The notes: a model not told the origin generated them from the sequence alone. Positions 1 through 10,293 are shown, numbered from the stretch's first letter. The stretch is 64,000 nucleotides of DNA from Sphingomonadales bacterium (GCA_018971065.1 JAGWVC010000001.1:62001-126000), one strand, 5' to 3'. A program made the numbers and translations.

Positions 1-1299
<1,299 letters not shown>

Positions 1300-1360
1300 T
1301 TAATTTTCGCTGCCGCCCGCCGTTAATCATTTCAACCCATAAACGCGAGCGGAGGCAGCA

Positions 1361-1741
1361 ATGTGGCCCAACAGCATGGTTGACAAGGTGGTTTACGTCC
1401 GCGCGCCGAGCCGCGTGGCGTGGGACCTGCCGATCCGTTATCGCCAGGGCAGCAAGCGCGTTTCGCTGATGCTGCACAACCTGACCCCGCGCGGCGCGCG
1501 CGTGGAGGGGCTGGAATCGATGCAGGTGGGCGATATGGCGATGGTGCAGTTGCCGACGCTGGCGCCGAAGGCCGCCCGCGTGGTGTGGACCCGCGGCGAC
1601 AGCGCCGGGATCGAGTTCGAGCGGCCGCTGCATCCCGACGTGTTCGAATCGATCGTCAACGATCATGCCGAGGCGCGCATCCGCACAATTGCCGACCTGG
1701 AGCCCGAGCCCGACGAGCGGCCGAACTTCAACGCCGCCTGA
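1361..1741 (+). CDS. PilZ domain protein
   Basis: A 126-residue single-domain protein with the PilZ pattern. An arginine-rich N-terminal segment (LPIRYRQGSKR) is followed by a beta-barrel signature with LHNLTPRGARVEG in the place of the family's NxSxxG motif, then a VVW...GIEF strand pair. PilZ domains usually bind cyclic di-GMP and change the activity of a partner. The start follows an AGCGGAGG-type ribosome site. Its last 14 bases overlap the end of the convergent DUF808 gene. The first arginines are spaced differently from the canonical RxxxR, so c-di-GMP binding is likely but not certain. Two c-di-GMP metabolism proteins are encoded elsewhere in the window (7623 and 59163). Confidence 0.8.
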   Translation: MWPNSMVDKVVYVRAPSRVAWDLPIRYRQGSKRVSLMLHNLTPRGARVEGLESMQVGDMAMVQLPTLAPKAARVVWTRGDSAGIEFERPLHPDVFESIVNDHAEARIRTIADLEPEPDERPNFNAA

Positions 1742-2690
1742 TCAGCCTGCCACCGGTTTCGCAAATCACCACGACCAGCCCGCCGGCGATCACCCCGGCC
1801 AGCGCGGCGCTGAGCGCGTAGCCCGCCCAGCCGAGAACCGCGCCGACAAACCCGCCAAGCCCGCCCAGCGCATGTTCGACGGCATGAGCCAGCCGGGCGG
1901 GGCCATGCCAGCCGAGTTCGTCGGCGCCGTGCAGCAGGATGCCGCCACCCACCCACAGCATCGCCACCGTGCCCAACGCCGCCAGCCCGTCGAGCACTTT
2001 CGGCGTGCCGTGCAGCAGCGCGCGGCCGATGCGGCGCGAGGCGTTGCCGACGCCGTCGCGGCACATGTGCAGGCCGATGTCGTCCAGCTTCACCAGCAGG
2101 CCCACCGCGCCATAGACCATCGCGGTGATGCCCACGCCGACCAGCGCCAGCACCACCGCGCGCATCACGAACGGCAGCGTTTCGACCTGGGCCAGCGCAA
2201 TCGCCATGATCTCGGCCGAAAGGATCAGGTCGGTGCGCACCGCGCCGCCGACGCGTTCCTTTTCGAAGGCGGCAAGGTCATAGCCTTCCATCTCGTCCAC
2301 CGGACCGTCGCGATCCTCGTGCGCGGGCTGGTGATGGAGCAGTTTTTCCAGCACCTTCTCCGCGCCTTCGAAGCACAGGTAAGTGCCGCCCAGCATCAGC
2401 AGCGGGATGATCGCCCAGGGCAGGAACTGGCTGAGCAGCAGTGCCGCCGGCAGCAGCAGGAGCAGCTTGTTGCGCAACGAACCCTTGGCGATCTTCCAGA
2501 TGATCGGCAGTTCGCGATCGGGCGTGAAGCCGGTGGCATAGGCGGGGGTGACGGCGGCATCGTCGATGACCACGCCGGCGGCCTTGGCACCGGCCTTGGC
2601 AACGCCGGCGGCGACATCGTCCACCGAGGCGGCGGCGGCGCGCGCGATCATCGCCACGTCGTCAAGCAGCGCCAGCAGGCCGGTACTCAT
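1728..2690 (-). CDS. DUF808 (YedI-like) inner membrane protein
   Basis: A 320-residue protein opening with MSTGLLALLDDVAMIARAAA, the hallmark N-terminus of the DUF808/YedI family. Several hydrophobic segments follow, including LLLLLPAALLLSQFLPWAIIPLLML (split here as a description, residues about 75-100) and a glycine/alanine-rich C-terminal membrane region. Function is unknown in the family. The ATG at 2690 was chosen over an upstream one at 2717 because homologues begin MS(T)GLLALLDD. It runs convergent to the PilZ gene and divergent to the MlaA-like gene. Confidence 0.85.
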   Translation of the reverse strand: MSTGLLALLDDVAMIARAAAASVDDVAAGVAKAGAKAAGVVIDDAAVTPAYATGFTPDRELPIIWKIAKGSLRNKLLLLLPAALLLSQFLPWAIIPLLMLGGTYLCFEGAEKVLEKLLHHQPAHEDRDGPVDEMEGYDLAAFEKERVGGAVRTDLILSAEIMAIALAQVETLPFVMRAVVLALVGVGITAMVYGAVGLLVKLDDIGLHMCRDGVGNASRRIGRALLHGTPKVLDGLAALGTVAMLWVGGGILLHGADELGWHGPARLAHAVEHALGGLGGFVGAVLGWAGYALSAALAGVIAGGLVVVICETGGRLIRRR

Positions 2691-2777
2691 GCAAACTCCT
2701 GAATGATTGCGGCGCAATTGTTACAATCGGCGCCTTGCGCTGCGGTGCCGCAATACGTTAGCGGGCCGTCAGCAGCA

Positions 2778-3689
2778 ATGCCCCCATTATCAAGGTCGCG
2801 CGCCGTGCCCATTCCCATGATTGCCTATGCCACGCTGATCGCCGCCGCCCAACCGGCGGAGCCGGCGCCGACCGTTGCCGCGCCCGAGGCGCCTGCCGCT
2901 GCGGCCCCTGCCCCTACTCCTGCCCCTGCCCCTACCCCGGCCCGCGCCGCCGCCGCCGACGGCCCGGCGATGCAGGACATCATTGTCATCGCCCCGCCGC
3001 GCCCCACCCCGGCCGACCCGTTCGCCCGCACTAACGTGCAGGTGTTCAAGTTCGTGCGCGCGGTGGACGGCGCGATCACCGAGCCCGCCGCGATGACGTT
3101 CAAGCGCACCGTGCCCGAGCCGCTGCGCGAAGGCGTTCGCCACGTGTTCGATAACCTGGACGAGCCGATCATCGCCGCGAACTTCCTGCTGCAGCTTCAC
3201 CCCGGCAAGGCCGTGGAAACGCTGGCGCGGTTCACGATCAATTCCACGCTGGGCTGGGCCGGGCTGTTCGACGTGGCCAAGCAGCCCTACATCAACCTGC
3301 CGCGCCGCCCGAACGGCTTTGCCGACACGCTGGGTTATTATGGCGTGAAGCCCGGGCCTTACGTGTTCCTGCCGTTTATCGGCCCCAACAACGCGCGCGA
3401 CCTGGTCGGCGGCGCGGTGGATCTGGCCGGGGCGCCGCTGCGCTGGGCGGGTGGGCCGTTCAAGTCGATGTACTGGCAGGTGCCGACCAATACGTTCACC
3501 GCGCTGGATACGCGCGTGGAATTCCAGCAGCACCTGCTGGACTTCCGCGACAGCGAGCGCGGCGTCTATATCTCCGAACGCGAATGGTATCGCCGCCTGC
3601 GCGAGGCGCGGATTGCCGCGCACAAGGCCGGCGATCATGGCGCGCCGGTGGACGATGTGGCCTCGGTGGTGCCGACGCCGGCGAAGTAG
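2778..3689 (+). CDS. MlaA/VacJ-family phospholipid transport protein
   Basis: MlaA proteins sit in the outer membrane and remove mislocalised phospholipids from the outer leaflet, passing them to MlaC. The body shows the family pattern: DPFARTNVQVFKFVRAVD near residue 75, then the conserved FTINSTLGWAGLFDVA segment, then a GYYGVKPGPYVFLPFIGP block. The N-terminus has a short RSR region and a hydrophobic stretch ending in alanines, then a long Pro/Ala-rich linker (about residues 26-55). No lipobox cysteine is visible, unlike classical VacJ, so it may be released or anchored by its amphipathic ring. Alternative starts are 2703 and 2817. The other mla genes are not in the window. Confidence 0.85.
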   Translation: MPPLSRSRAVPIPMIAYATLIAAAQPAEPAPTVAAPEAPAAAAPAPTPAPAPTPARAAAADGPAMQDIIVIAPPRPTPADPFARTNVQVFKFVRAVDGAITEPAAMTFKRTVPEPLREGVRHVFDNLDEPIIAANFLLQLHPGKAVETLARFTINSTLGWAGLFDVAKQPYINLPRRPNGFADTLGYYGVKPGPYVFLPFIGPNNARDLVGGAVDLAGAPLRWAGGPFKSMYWQVPTNTFTALDTRVEFQQHLLDFRDSERGVYISEREWYRRLREARIAAHKAGDHGAPVDDVASVVPTPAK

Positions 3690-3691
3690 CG

Positions 3692-3982
3692 TCAGTCGAG
3701 CGGGGTGGTTTCGGTGCGGTGGGCGATGCCCGCCAGCAGCGGCCGCGCCCGTTCCATGCCGCGCTGGACTTGCGGCAGCGTCAGGCAGGCGTCGTAATGC
3801 GCCTGCGATTGCCAGACCTCGTTGATCCAGAACGAGTCGGGATCGTCGGGTTCGAGCTGGATCAGGTAAACGAGCTTGCCCGGCACATCGCGCGAGCTTT
3901 CTCGCAGCACCGCGATCAGCTCGTCACGCTTGCCGGGCTGCGCGGTCATCCGGCCGAGCAGGCCCCATTTCGTATCGGCCAT
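3692..3982 (-). CDS. antibiotic biosynthesis monooxygenase (ABM)-type small protein
   Basis: A 96-residue ferredoxin-like fold protein of the ABM/quinol monooxygenase superfamily. It has an early KWGLLGRMTAQPGKRDELIAVL block, a central YLIQLEPDDPDSFWINEVW block and a final helix with the family's RxxPLLAG element. Members act as dimers that oxidise quinols or other aromatics without a cofactor, or have unknown roles. The ATG start overlaps the recN stop by one base (TGATG), so translation is probably coupled to recN; a GTG at 3985 is a less likely start. Its position behind recN is a location, not evidence of a repair role. Confidence 0.75.
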   Translation of the reverse strand: MADTKWGLLGRMTAQPGKRDELIAVLRESSRDVPGKLVYLIQLEPDDPDSFWINEVWQSQAHYDACLTLPQVQRGMERARPLLAGIAHRTETTPLD

Positions 3983-5658
3983 CACGCCCCCTCCAGCAGT
4001 CGATCCGCCTGCGCCCGCGCCTCGGGCGTGACTTCCGCGCCCGACAGCATCCGGGCGATTTCCTCTTGCCGTCCACCCGCGTCGAGCAGGTGGACCGAAG
4101 TACGGGTGACGGTGCCTTCGCTGGATTTGGCGATGACATAGTGAGTCTGTCCGCGCGCCGCGACCTGGGGGCTGTGCGTGACCGCCAGCAACTGACCCTG
4201 ATGCGCCAGCCGGGCCAGCCGGTCACCGATGGCGCTGGCAACTGCGCCGCCAACGCCGCGGTCGATCTCGTCGAAGATCACCGTGGCGGCGCCGCCCTGT
4301 TCGGCGAGCGCGACTTTCAGCGCGAGGATGAAGCGCGACAGTTCGCCGCCCGATGCGATCTTGCCGAGCGGGGCGAAATCGGCGCCGGGGTTGGTGGCGA
4401 TGAGGAATTCGACCGCATCGATGCCGCCGGGGCCCCAGCGATCCTCAGGCAGCCGCAGGATCATCGTCTTGAACCGCGCGGCATCGAGTTTCAGTGGCAG
4501 CAGTTCACCCGCGACCGCCTTGTCCAGCCGGGAGGCCGCTTCGACGCGCGCAACCGAGAGCGCTTCGGCGCGGGCGCGGAATTCCAAGCCGTGTTCGTGC
4601 GCGGCGGCCTTCAGCCCCGCCACTTCGGCCTCTCCGCCCTCGATCGCGGCGAGATCGGCGGCCATCTTTTCGGCGACGGCGGGCAGGTTTTCGACCGCGC
4701 AGCCATGCTTGCGGGCGGCGGCGCGCAGTTCGAACAGGCGGGTCTCGATCCGGTCGAGCGCGAGCGGATCGTGCGCCAGCGCCTCGGTCGCCTTTTCGAC
4801 GCGATCCTCGGCCTCGCCTGCCTCGATCACCGCGCGGTCGAGCGCTTCGAGCGCTTCGGCCAGCAGCGGGTGTTCGCCGGCGATGCGATCCAGCCGGCGG
4901 GCAGCGGTGCGCAGGCGTGCCAGCGCGGAATCGGACCCGGCGAAAAGGTGTGCGAGTTCGGCAAGATCGCCCGAAAGCTTTTCGCCCTTCTGCATCGCGG
5001 CGCGCTGGCCGGCGAGTTCCGCTTCCTCGCCCTGCTGCGGCGCCAGCGCGTCGAGTTCGGCGAGGTGCGCCTCCAGCAGTTCGCGATCGGCGGCGGCCTG
5101 TTCGACGCGCGAGCGCGCGGTGGCCAGCGCGTCTTCGGCCGCGCGCCAGGCCCGCCAGGCCGATTCGACCCCCGCCGCATCGCCGCCGGCGTAGCGATCG
5201 AGCAGGGCGCGATGGCCGCGTGCGTTGACCAGTCCGCGATCGTCGTGCTGGCCGTGAAGTTCGACCAGCGCCGGCGCCAATTCGCGCAGCAGCGCGGCGC
5301 TGACCGGCTGGTCGTTGACGAAGCCTTTCGACGCGGTGCCGCCACCGCCATCGGCCTTGAGCTGGCGGCGCAGCAGCAGCGGCTCACCCGGTTCGACGGC
5401 GATTTCCGCGCCCGCCAGCGTTTCCGCGATGGCGGCGGGAAGCCGGGCGAATTCGAAACTGGCGGTGACGCTGGCGGAATCGGCCCCCGCGCGGATCAGC
5501 CCGGCATCGGCGCGGGCGCCCAGCACAAGGCCCAGCGCATCGAGCAGGATCGACTTGCCCGCGCCGGTTTCGCCGGTGAGCACGCCAAGCCCCCCGCCGA
5601 ACGCCAGGTCCAGCGCCTCGATCAGCACGATGTTGCGAATGGCCAGTCTGGTCAGCAT
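3982..5658 (-). CDS. recN: DNA repair protein RecN
   Basis: RecN is an SMC-like ATPase that holds broken DNA ends together during recombinational repair. The 558-residue length is typical. Walker A is GETGAGKS (residues 29-36), and a long alanine/glutamate-rich coiled-coil middle follows. The C-terminal half carries the LSGGE-like signature (ASGGELSRF) and Walker B VIFDEIDRGVGG, and THSPQVAA is the switch histidine region. The ATG at 5658 gives the family N-terminus MLTRLAIRNIVLIE. It lies between bamD and ligA on the same strand, as in related genomes. Confidence 0.97.
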   Translation of the reverse strand: MLTRLAIRNIVLIEALDLAFGGGLGVLTGETGAGKSILLDALGLVLGARADAGLIRAGADSASVTASFEFARLPAAIAETLAGAEIAVEPGEPLLLRRQLKADGGGGTASKGFVNDQPVSAALLRELAPALVELHGQHDDRGLVNARGHRALLDRYAGGDAAGVESAWRAWRAAEDALATARSRVEQAAADRELLEAHLAELDALAPQQGEEAELAGQRAAMQKGEKLSGDLAELAHLFAGSDSALARLRTAARRLDRIAGEHPLLAEALEALDRAVIEAGEAEDRVEKATEALAHDPLALDRIETRLFELRAAARKHGCAVENLPAVAEKMAADLAAIEGGEAEVAGLKAAAHEHGLEFRARAEALSVARVEAASRLDKAVAGELLPLKLDAARFKTMILRLPEDRWGPGGIDAVEFLIATNPGADFAPLGKIASGGELSRFILALKVALAEQGGAATVIFDEIDRGVGGAVASAIGDRLARLAHQGQLLAVTHSPQVAARGQTHYVIAKSSEGTVTRTSVHLLDAGGRQEEIARMLSGAEVTPEARAQADRLLEGA

Positions 5659-5735
5659 GTTCGCGACACGTTCTAGCCAATCAAACCCGTGCCGTCATCC
5701 CGCGCGAGTGCCGATCGGGAAAAAATCCGCGCCGG

Positions 5736-5978
5736 TCAGCCGATCAGGCGGGACAGGCCCTGCCACCAGGCCACCAGGAACACGGCGGCGATGGCAAGAT
5801 ATTCGGGCAGAAGGCTGCACCGGGGCTCCGGCATCGGATGATCGAGATCGACCGCGATCGGCAGGCCATCGCGCCAGGCAAAGGGGCCTTCGCCGGAAAA
5901 TGCCGCAAGCTGTTCGGGTATTTCCTGCTCTTGGGCGCTAACCTCACCCGCACTGGCGAATCGTCCCGACAGGTCCAT
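5736..5978 (-). CDS. small single-pass membrane protein, unknown function
   Basis: I do not recognise this 80-residue protein. It has an acidic soluble N-terminal part and one hydrophobic segment near the C-terminus (YLAIAAVFLVAWWQGL, about residues 60-75), so it is probably anchored by a C-terminal helix. A GAGGA ribosome site sits about 8 bases before the ATG at 5978. It lies 84 bases downstream of the Rrf2 regulator on the same strand and may be co-transcribed with it. The call as a real gene rests on the ribosome site, the sensible membrane segment and the lack of a better frame. Confidence 0.5.
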   Translation of the reverse strand: MDLSGRFASAGEVSAQEQEIPEQLAAFSGEGPFAWRDGLPIAVDLDHPMPEPRCSLLPEYLAIAAVFLVAWWQGLSRLIG

Positions 5979-6062
5979 GACACGAGTCCTCGAAGCAGGC
6001 CGAACCTACTTCTGGAACCCTTTGCATTGTGTTGACGCAAACGGTTACCTGACGGTTTTTCC

Positions 6063-6521
6063 TTAGTTTTTTGCAAACGCTTCTTCGGGAGGATCGGCAA
6101 ACGGCGGCTCGACGTCGATCTTGTCGGCCAGGGTCATGCGATCGAGAATGGCCGCCATCTCGTCGCGCAGTTGCAGCATCAGCCCGCGCAGGCGGCAATC
6201 GGCCTCGGGCAGGCAATTGGCGCAGTGTTCGTGCGCATTGCGGCTGGCGCACGGGGTCAGCGCCAGGCTGCCCCGCGTGAGGCGGATGATGTCGCCATAG
6301 CGGATATCGAGCGGCGGCAGCGCCAGTTCATAGCCGCCCTCACGCCCGCGATGCGAATTGACCAGGCCTTCGCGGACCATTTCCGACAGGATGACGGTGA
6401 GGAACTTGCGCGGGATGTTCTGCGCTTCGGCAATGGCGTCCAGCCGCACCGGCCCCTGCCGCCAGTGATCGGCAAGGTGCTGGAGAGCGCGGATGGTGTA
6501 GCGGGTTTTCTGCGAGAGCAT
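6063..6521 (-). CDS. Rrf2-family transcriptional regulator with a cysteine cluster
   Basis: A 152-residue winged-helix regulator of the Rrf2/IscR family. The N-terminus MLSQKTRYTIRALQHLA and the wing sequence HRGREGGYELA are characteristic. Four cysteines, C91, C100, C103 and C109, lie where IscR and NsrR ligate an iron-sulfur cluster, so it is likely to sense iron-sulfur status, nitric oxide or redox; this is inference. No isc or suf genes are adjacent. The next gene downstream is a small membrane protein of unknown role. Confidence 0.88.
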   Translation of the reverse strand: MLSQKTRYTIRALQHLADHWRQGPVRLDAIAEAQNIPRKFLTVILSEMVREGLVNSHRGREGGYELALPPLDIRYGDIIRLTRGSLALTPCASRNAHEHCANCLPEADCRLRGLMLQLRDEMAAILDRMTLADKIDVEPPFADPPEEAFAKN

Positions 6522-6645
6522 CGATGTTCAGCACGCACGGCGGAACGCCGCAAGGCGCGCGGTTTCCGCCTGTTGGCGGCGATTGTCAACCTGCCGGGTA
6601 GATTTTGGCGCCGCGATGCGGTGGAAACCGCGATTCGCGGATGAA

Positions 6646-7443
6646 TCAGGACGCCTTGGTGCCGGGCGCGTACTTGTTCATCAGCTTGAACGCCTTTTCG
6701 TACCATTCGCTGCCGGGGTAGCTGGCCCCCAGCACGGCGGCGTTTTTCTGCGCTTCCTCGGGGATGCCCAGCGCGAGGTTGGTTTCGACCATGCGATACA
6801 GCGCCTCGGCGGTGTGGCTGGTGGTCTGGTAATTGTCGATGACGTTGCGGAAGCGGATTTCGGCCGCCAGCCACTTGCCCGAACGCTCATAGAAGCGGCC
6901 GATGTCCATTTCCTTGCCGGCGAGGTGATCGCGCACGAGGTCGATCTTCAGCTTGGCATCGGTGGCATAGCGGGTGTCGGGGAAACGGCGGACAACGTCG
7001 TTCAGCGCCTGCAGGGTCTGCTGGGTGTCCTTCTGGTCACGCGCGACGTCGCTGATCTGCTCGTAATAGCACAGCGCGATCAGGTAGTAGGCGTAAGCCG
7101 CATCCTTGTTGCCGGGGTGAATGGTGAGGAAGCGCTGGCCCGACTGGATCGCCTTCGAATAGTCGCGCGAGACATAGTAGGAAAACGCGCTCATCAACTG
7201 GGCGCGGCGGGCCCAGGGCGAATACGGGTGCTGGCGCTCCACCTCGTCGAACAGTTCGGCGGCAGCGGACGAATCGCCCTTGTCCAGCCGGTTCTTGGCG
7301 GCGAGGTAAAGCGAATCGACGTCGCGCGCGACATAGGCGGTGTCCTTCACTTTGCCGCCGCGTCCGCCGCAGCCAGCGGTGAGCAGCATGGCACCGGCAG
7401 CGCCGGCGAGAAGAAGGGTGCGAAGCGGGGTCGTTCTGGCCAT
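6646..7443 (-). CDS. bamD: outer membrane assembly lipoprotein BamD
   Basis: BamD is the essential lipoprotein of the BAM complex that folds beta-barrel proteins into the outer membrane. The 265-residue product has a signal peptide ending in the lipobox LLTAGC (lipidated Cys25), followed by tetratricopeptide-like repeats containing the family blocks LYLAAKNRLDKG, FDEVERQHPYSPWA and YYEQISDV. The ATG at 7443 was chosen because it places the lipobox correctly; an ORF extension upstream lacks sense as a signal peptide. It precedes recN and ligA on the same strand, with the Rrf2 regulator inserted between. Confidence 0.96.
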   Translation of the reverse strand: MARTTPLRTLLLAGAAGAMLLTAGCGGRGGKVKDTAYVARDVDSLYLAAKNRLDKGDSSAAAELFDEVERQHPYSPWARRAQLMSAFSYYVSRDYSKAIQSGQRFLTIHPGNKDAAYAYYLIALCYYEQISDVARDQKDTQQTLQALNDVVRRFPDTRYATDAKLKIDLVRDHLAGKEMDIGRFYERSGKWLAAEIRFRNVIDNYQTTSHTAEALYRMVETNLALGIPEEAQKNAAVLGASYPGSEWYEKAFKLMNKYAPGTKAS

Positions 7444-7622
7444 GCGCTGCGCTATAGCCAGCCCGCATCTGAACGCAAAGTGAAAGCGCAACGCCGTCCG
7501 CAGGTTGATCGGGCGAATGATCGGGGCCGGACATGCTTGCCAGCCGGTTAGCACGGGCATCCCCGAGCGCACGGGGTGGCCCGCGCGGCGTTCGTTGATC
7601 GTTGCCCGTTACAACCGCGCGC

Positions 7623-9377
7623 ATGACGGGCGAAAGGGTATCGCGCCGGCCGGCCATCGCAGCATGGCTGGCGCGGTGGTTGCCGGCGGCATGGCTGGCC
7701 CTGGCCGCGCTGTGCCCAACGCAACCGGCAGCCGCGCACGCGCATCACGCCACGGTATCGCCGGTGCTTTCGCAATGCGTGGCCCCGGTGCGCGAGGGCG
7801 ACGATCCGGCGGCGCTGCTGGCTATGCCATCGCGCTTCGATTGCCGCGAGGCGACGCTGCGCGACGCCCGCGGCAACCTGTGGGTGCGGCTGGCGCCGCC
7901 GGTTCCGACAGCCGCGCCGATCTTCGATTTCGAAGCGGGATGGCAGCGCGACGCGACGCTGTGGGTGCGGCACGACGACGGGACCATCGCCCGGGTGCGG
8001 CTGGACAACGCCACGCTGTCCAGTCTGACGACATTCGGGCGCGGCACGCGGGTGGAACTGCCCGAAAGCGCCGCGCCGGTTTCCGCCATCCTGATCCGGC
8101 TGGACGAGGCCGCCAACCTGGGCGGACTGATGCACCAGCCGCACCTGCAGGCCGCAGTAATGGCGCGCGCGGACGACGTGGAGGAAGTGGCGATCTATGC
8201 CGGGTTCGGCGGCATCTGCCTGGCGTTGCTGGTCTATAACCTGGTGGTGTGGTTCTCGCTGCGCGAGCGGTTCCAGTTGGCCTATTGCGCCGTGCTGGTG
8301 GCGATGGCGGCGGTCAGCTATGCCGATTCGGGCGGCTGGTCGCTGGTGTTCCCGGACGGCGATTTCACCATCCGGCTGCGGCTGGGCCAAGTGGCGATCG
8401 GGCTGGTAACGATCCTGTCGTTCGGCTTCCTGCGCGATTTCCTGGAGACATGGGCCACGCCGCGCTGGCTGCGCCGGGCCAGCCTGGCGGCGCGCTGCCT
8501 GCTGGCGACGGCGTCGATCGCGGTGGGCGTGGCGCCGTTTGCCTGGCTGCGGCAGGCGCATGACGCCTATCTGTTCGCCTTCGCGCAAGTGCCGGTGCTG
8601 ACGGTCATGCTGATCGTCGCGGGAATGCGCCGGGGCAGCCCGGCCGCCCGGGTACTGGCGCTGGCCTGCGCCGGGCCACTGCTGGTCGGGCTGACCGGCA
8701 TGGCCCATGCGCTGGGGCTGATCGACATCGGCGGGCTGTTCCTGCACCTGAACGTCATCGCGATGTCGCTGTTCGCGCTGACGACATCGACGGCGATGGC
8801 GTTCCGCGTCAAGACCATCACCCGCGAACGCGACGCCGCCCGCGCCGAGGAGCGCGTGGCCCGGCAACTCGCCGAGATCGACCCGCTGACCGGGTTGCTG
8901 AACCGCCGCGCGCTGCTGGAGCGGACCCTGGCGTGGGGCAGCGACGAGCCGCTGCGGCTGCTGCTGATCGACATCGACCATTTCAAGCAGGTCAACGACC
9001 GCCACGGCCACGACCACGGCGATGGCGTGCTGCGCGAACTGGCCGGCCTGCTGGCGGCGCGCGCCGAAATCCGTGCCAGCGTGGCGCGGCTGGGCGGCGA
9101 AGAATTCGCGCTGATCGGCACCGCCGCCGAATTGCCTGCGGGGATGGCGCTGGCCATCCTGTCCGACATTCGCGGGCACGCGTTCGACGGCGACCTGCGC
9201 CTGACCGTCAGCATCGGCATGGCCACCGGCGCGGTGCGCGACGAGGCACAGTGGCGCAAGCTGTACCGGCGGGCGGACCGGGCGCTCTATGCCGCCAAGA
9301 CCGCCGGTCGCAACCGCGTGGTGGACCATGCAACGATGGCGCTGCCCGATGCGGCGGCGCGGACGGCAGCCGCTTAG
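7623..9377 (+). CDS. membrane diguanylate cyclase with 7TMR-DISM sensor
   Basis: A 584-residue sensor that should make cyclic di-GMP. After a signal peptide (about residues 1-38) comes a periplasmic DISMED2-like beta domain, then seven transmembrane helices of the 7TMR-DISM type (about residues 185-395), a short coiled linker and a GGDEF domain. The active-site motif is GGEEF (residues 491-495), and DIDHFKQVNDRHGHD is the usual metal and GTP-binding block. No RxxD inhibitory site is visible five residues before it. The ATG at 7623 was preferred to a TTG at 7602. It is divergent from bamD. Confidence 0.9.
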   Translation: MTGERVSRRPAIAAWLARWLPAAWLALAALCPTQPAAAHAHHATVSPVLSQCVAPVREGDDPAALLAMPSRFDCREATLRDARGNLWVRLAPPVPTAAPIFDFEAGWQRDATLWVRHDDGTIARVRLDNATLSSLTTFGRGTRVELPESAAPVSAILIRLDEAANLGGLMHQPHLQAAVMARADDVEEVAIYAGFGGICLALLVYNLVVWFSLRERFQLAYCAVLVAMAAVSYADSGGWSLVFPDGDFTIRLRLGQVAIGLVTILSFGFLRDFLETWATPRWLRRASLAARCLLATASIAVGVAPFAWLRQAHDAYLFAFAQVPVLTVMLIVAGMRRGSPAARVLALACAGPLLVGLTGMAHALGLIDIGGLFLHLNVIAMSLFALTTSTAMAFRVKTITRERDAARAEERVARQLAEIDPLTGLLNRRALLERTLAWGSDEPLRLLLIDIDHFKQVNDRHGHDHGDGVLRELAGLLAARAEIRASVARLGGEEFALIGTAAELPAGMALAILSDIRGHAFDGDLRLTVSIGMATGAVRDEAQWRKLYRRADRALYAAKTAGRNRVVDHATMALPDAAARTAAA

Positions 9378-9392
9378 GCGCTACGCCGTCGA

Positions 9393-10235
9393 CTAAGCAA
9401 ATGCTTCCTCACCCTCCAGCTTGGTGCGGTGCATCAGGCGGCCGGCCTGGTGATCATACGGCATTGCGCGGTGCATGGTGCCGGTGTTGTCCCACACCAC
9501 CATGTCGCCCAGCGACCATTCGTGGCGATAGACGAAGCGATCCTGCGTGGCCCAGTCGCGCAGCCGGATCAGCAAATCCTCGCTTTCGGGCCAGTCCATG
9601 CCGACGACCTGCATGGCGGTGCAGCCAAGCACCAGCGATTGCCGGCCCGAGCGGTGCTTCCACACCAGCGGCAGTTCGTTCGCGCCGCGCGATTTCCACT
9701 GCTGGAGCAGCGCATAACTGGGCTCGGGATGCCAGTAGAGCTGGCTGCGCCACATCGAATGCACGACCTTGAGGTGTTCGATTTCGGCCTTTTCCGCAGC
9801 GGGCAGTTCGTCCCACGCGGCATAGGTGTTGCAGAACTCGGTCTGGCCGGTACCGGGGGCGGACAGGCGGCGGCCCGACATGATCGACGCCAGGATGGGC
9901 GTCTGCGCCATCGTGCCGTCGATATGCCAGAAGAACGCGCCCTTCAGGTAATCGGCCACCGGGTTGATCGTCGGGTCCATCGTGATCGGGTAGACCGCGT
10001 CCTTGCCCTCGGCGCCGGCTTTCTGCTCGCTCCATTCGTGCGCGAACGTGCCCAGCGTGTGGGTGAAGGCGATCTGCTCGTCATCGCTCATGTCGATTTC
10101 GCGGAAGGCGATGACGCCGCGTTGTTCCAGCAGGTCGCGGATATCTTTCGCGCGTTCACCCGACAGCAGCGTGGCCTTGTCGGTGCGGATTTCGCTGCCG
10201 ATACGGTCTTTCAGGTTGATGACTTCGAATGCCAT
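9393..10235 (-). CDS. TauD/TfdA-family Fe(II)/2-oxoglutarate dioxygenase, copy 1
   Basis: A 280-residue non-haem iron oxygenase that hydroxylates a substrate while decarboxylating 2-oxoglutarate. The iron ligands are His104 and Asp106 (WHIDGTM) and His255 (TMHRA); Arg266 lies 11 residues after, in place to bind 2-oxoglutarate. It is one of four paralogues on this strand between 9393 and 14694. It lies downstream of the frameshifted kinase and has a candidate promoter of its own inside the kinase 3' end (10265-10293). The substrate is not predictable: family members act on taurine, alkyl sulfates, phenoxyacetates and other acids. Confidence 0.9.
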   Translation of the reverse strand: MAFEVINLKDRIGSEIRTDKATLLSGERAKDIRDLLEQRGVIAFREIDMSDDEQIAFTHTLGTFAHEWSEQKAGAEGKDAVYPITMDPTINPVADYLKGAFFWHIDGTMAQTPILASIMSGRRLSAPGTGQTEFCNTYAAWDELPAAEKAEIEHLKVVHSMWRSQLYWHPEPSYALLQQWKSRGANELPLVWKHRSGRQSLVLGCTAMQVVGMDWPESEDLLIRLRDWATQDRFVYRHEWSLGDMVVWDNTGTMHRAMPYDHQAGRLMHRTKLEGEEAFA

Positions 10236-10264
10236 CGCGTGTCTCCCGATTCCATTGTTGAGCG

Positions 10265-10293
10265 AGTGTACAGCGATGACGGCAAGCCTACAA
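10265..10293 (-). promoter_or_regulatory. candidate promoter of dioxygenase copy 1
   Basis: On the minus strand TTGTAG (10293-10288) and TACACT (10270-10265) are 17 bases apart, 30 bases before the start codon at 10235. The -10 region sits in the motif GCTGTACAC, also found before dioxygenase copy 4 and the P450 gene. Its -35 box overlaps the stop codon of the kinase gene. Confidence 0.4.

Noticed and set aside
4066..5676. A 536-codon open frame opposite recN
   Set aside because: It mirrors recN exactly, is Gln/Arg/Gly-rich and has no domain. Long antisense frames are expected in very GC-rich DNA.
7548..9329. A 593-codon minus-strand frame opposite the diguanylate cyclase gene
   Set aside because: Its text is His/Arg/Gln-rich with no family, while the plus strand has a complete GGEEF protein.
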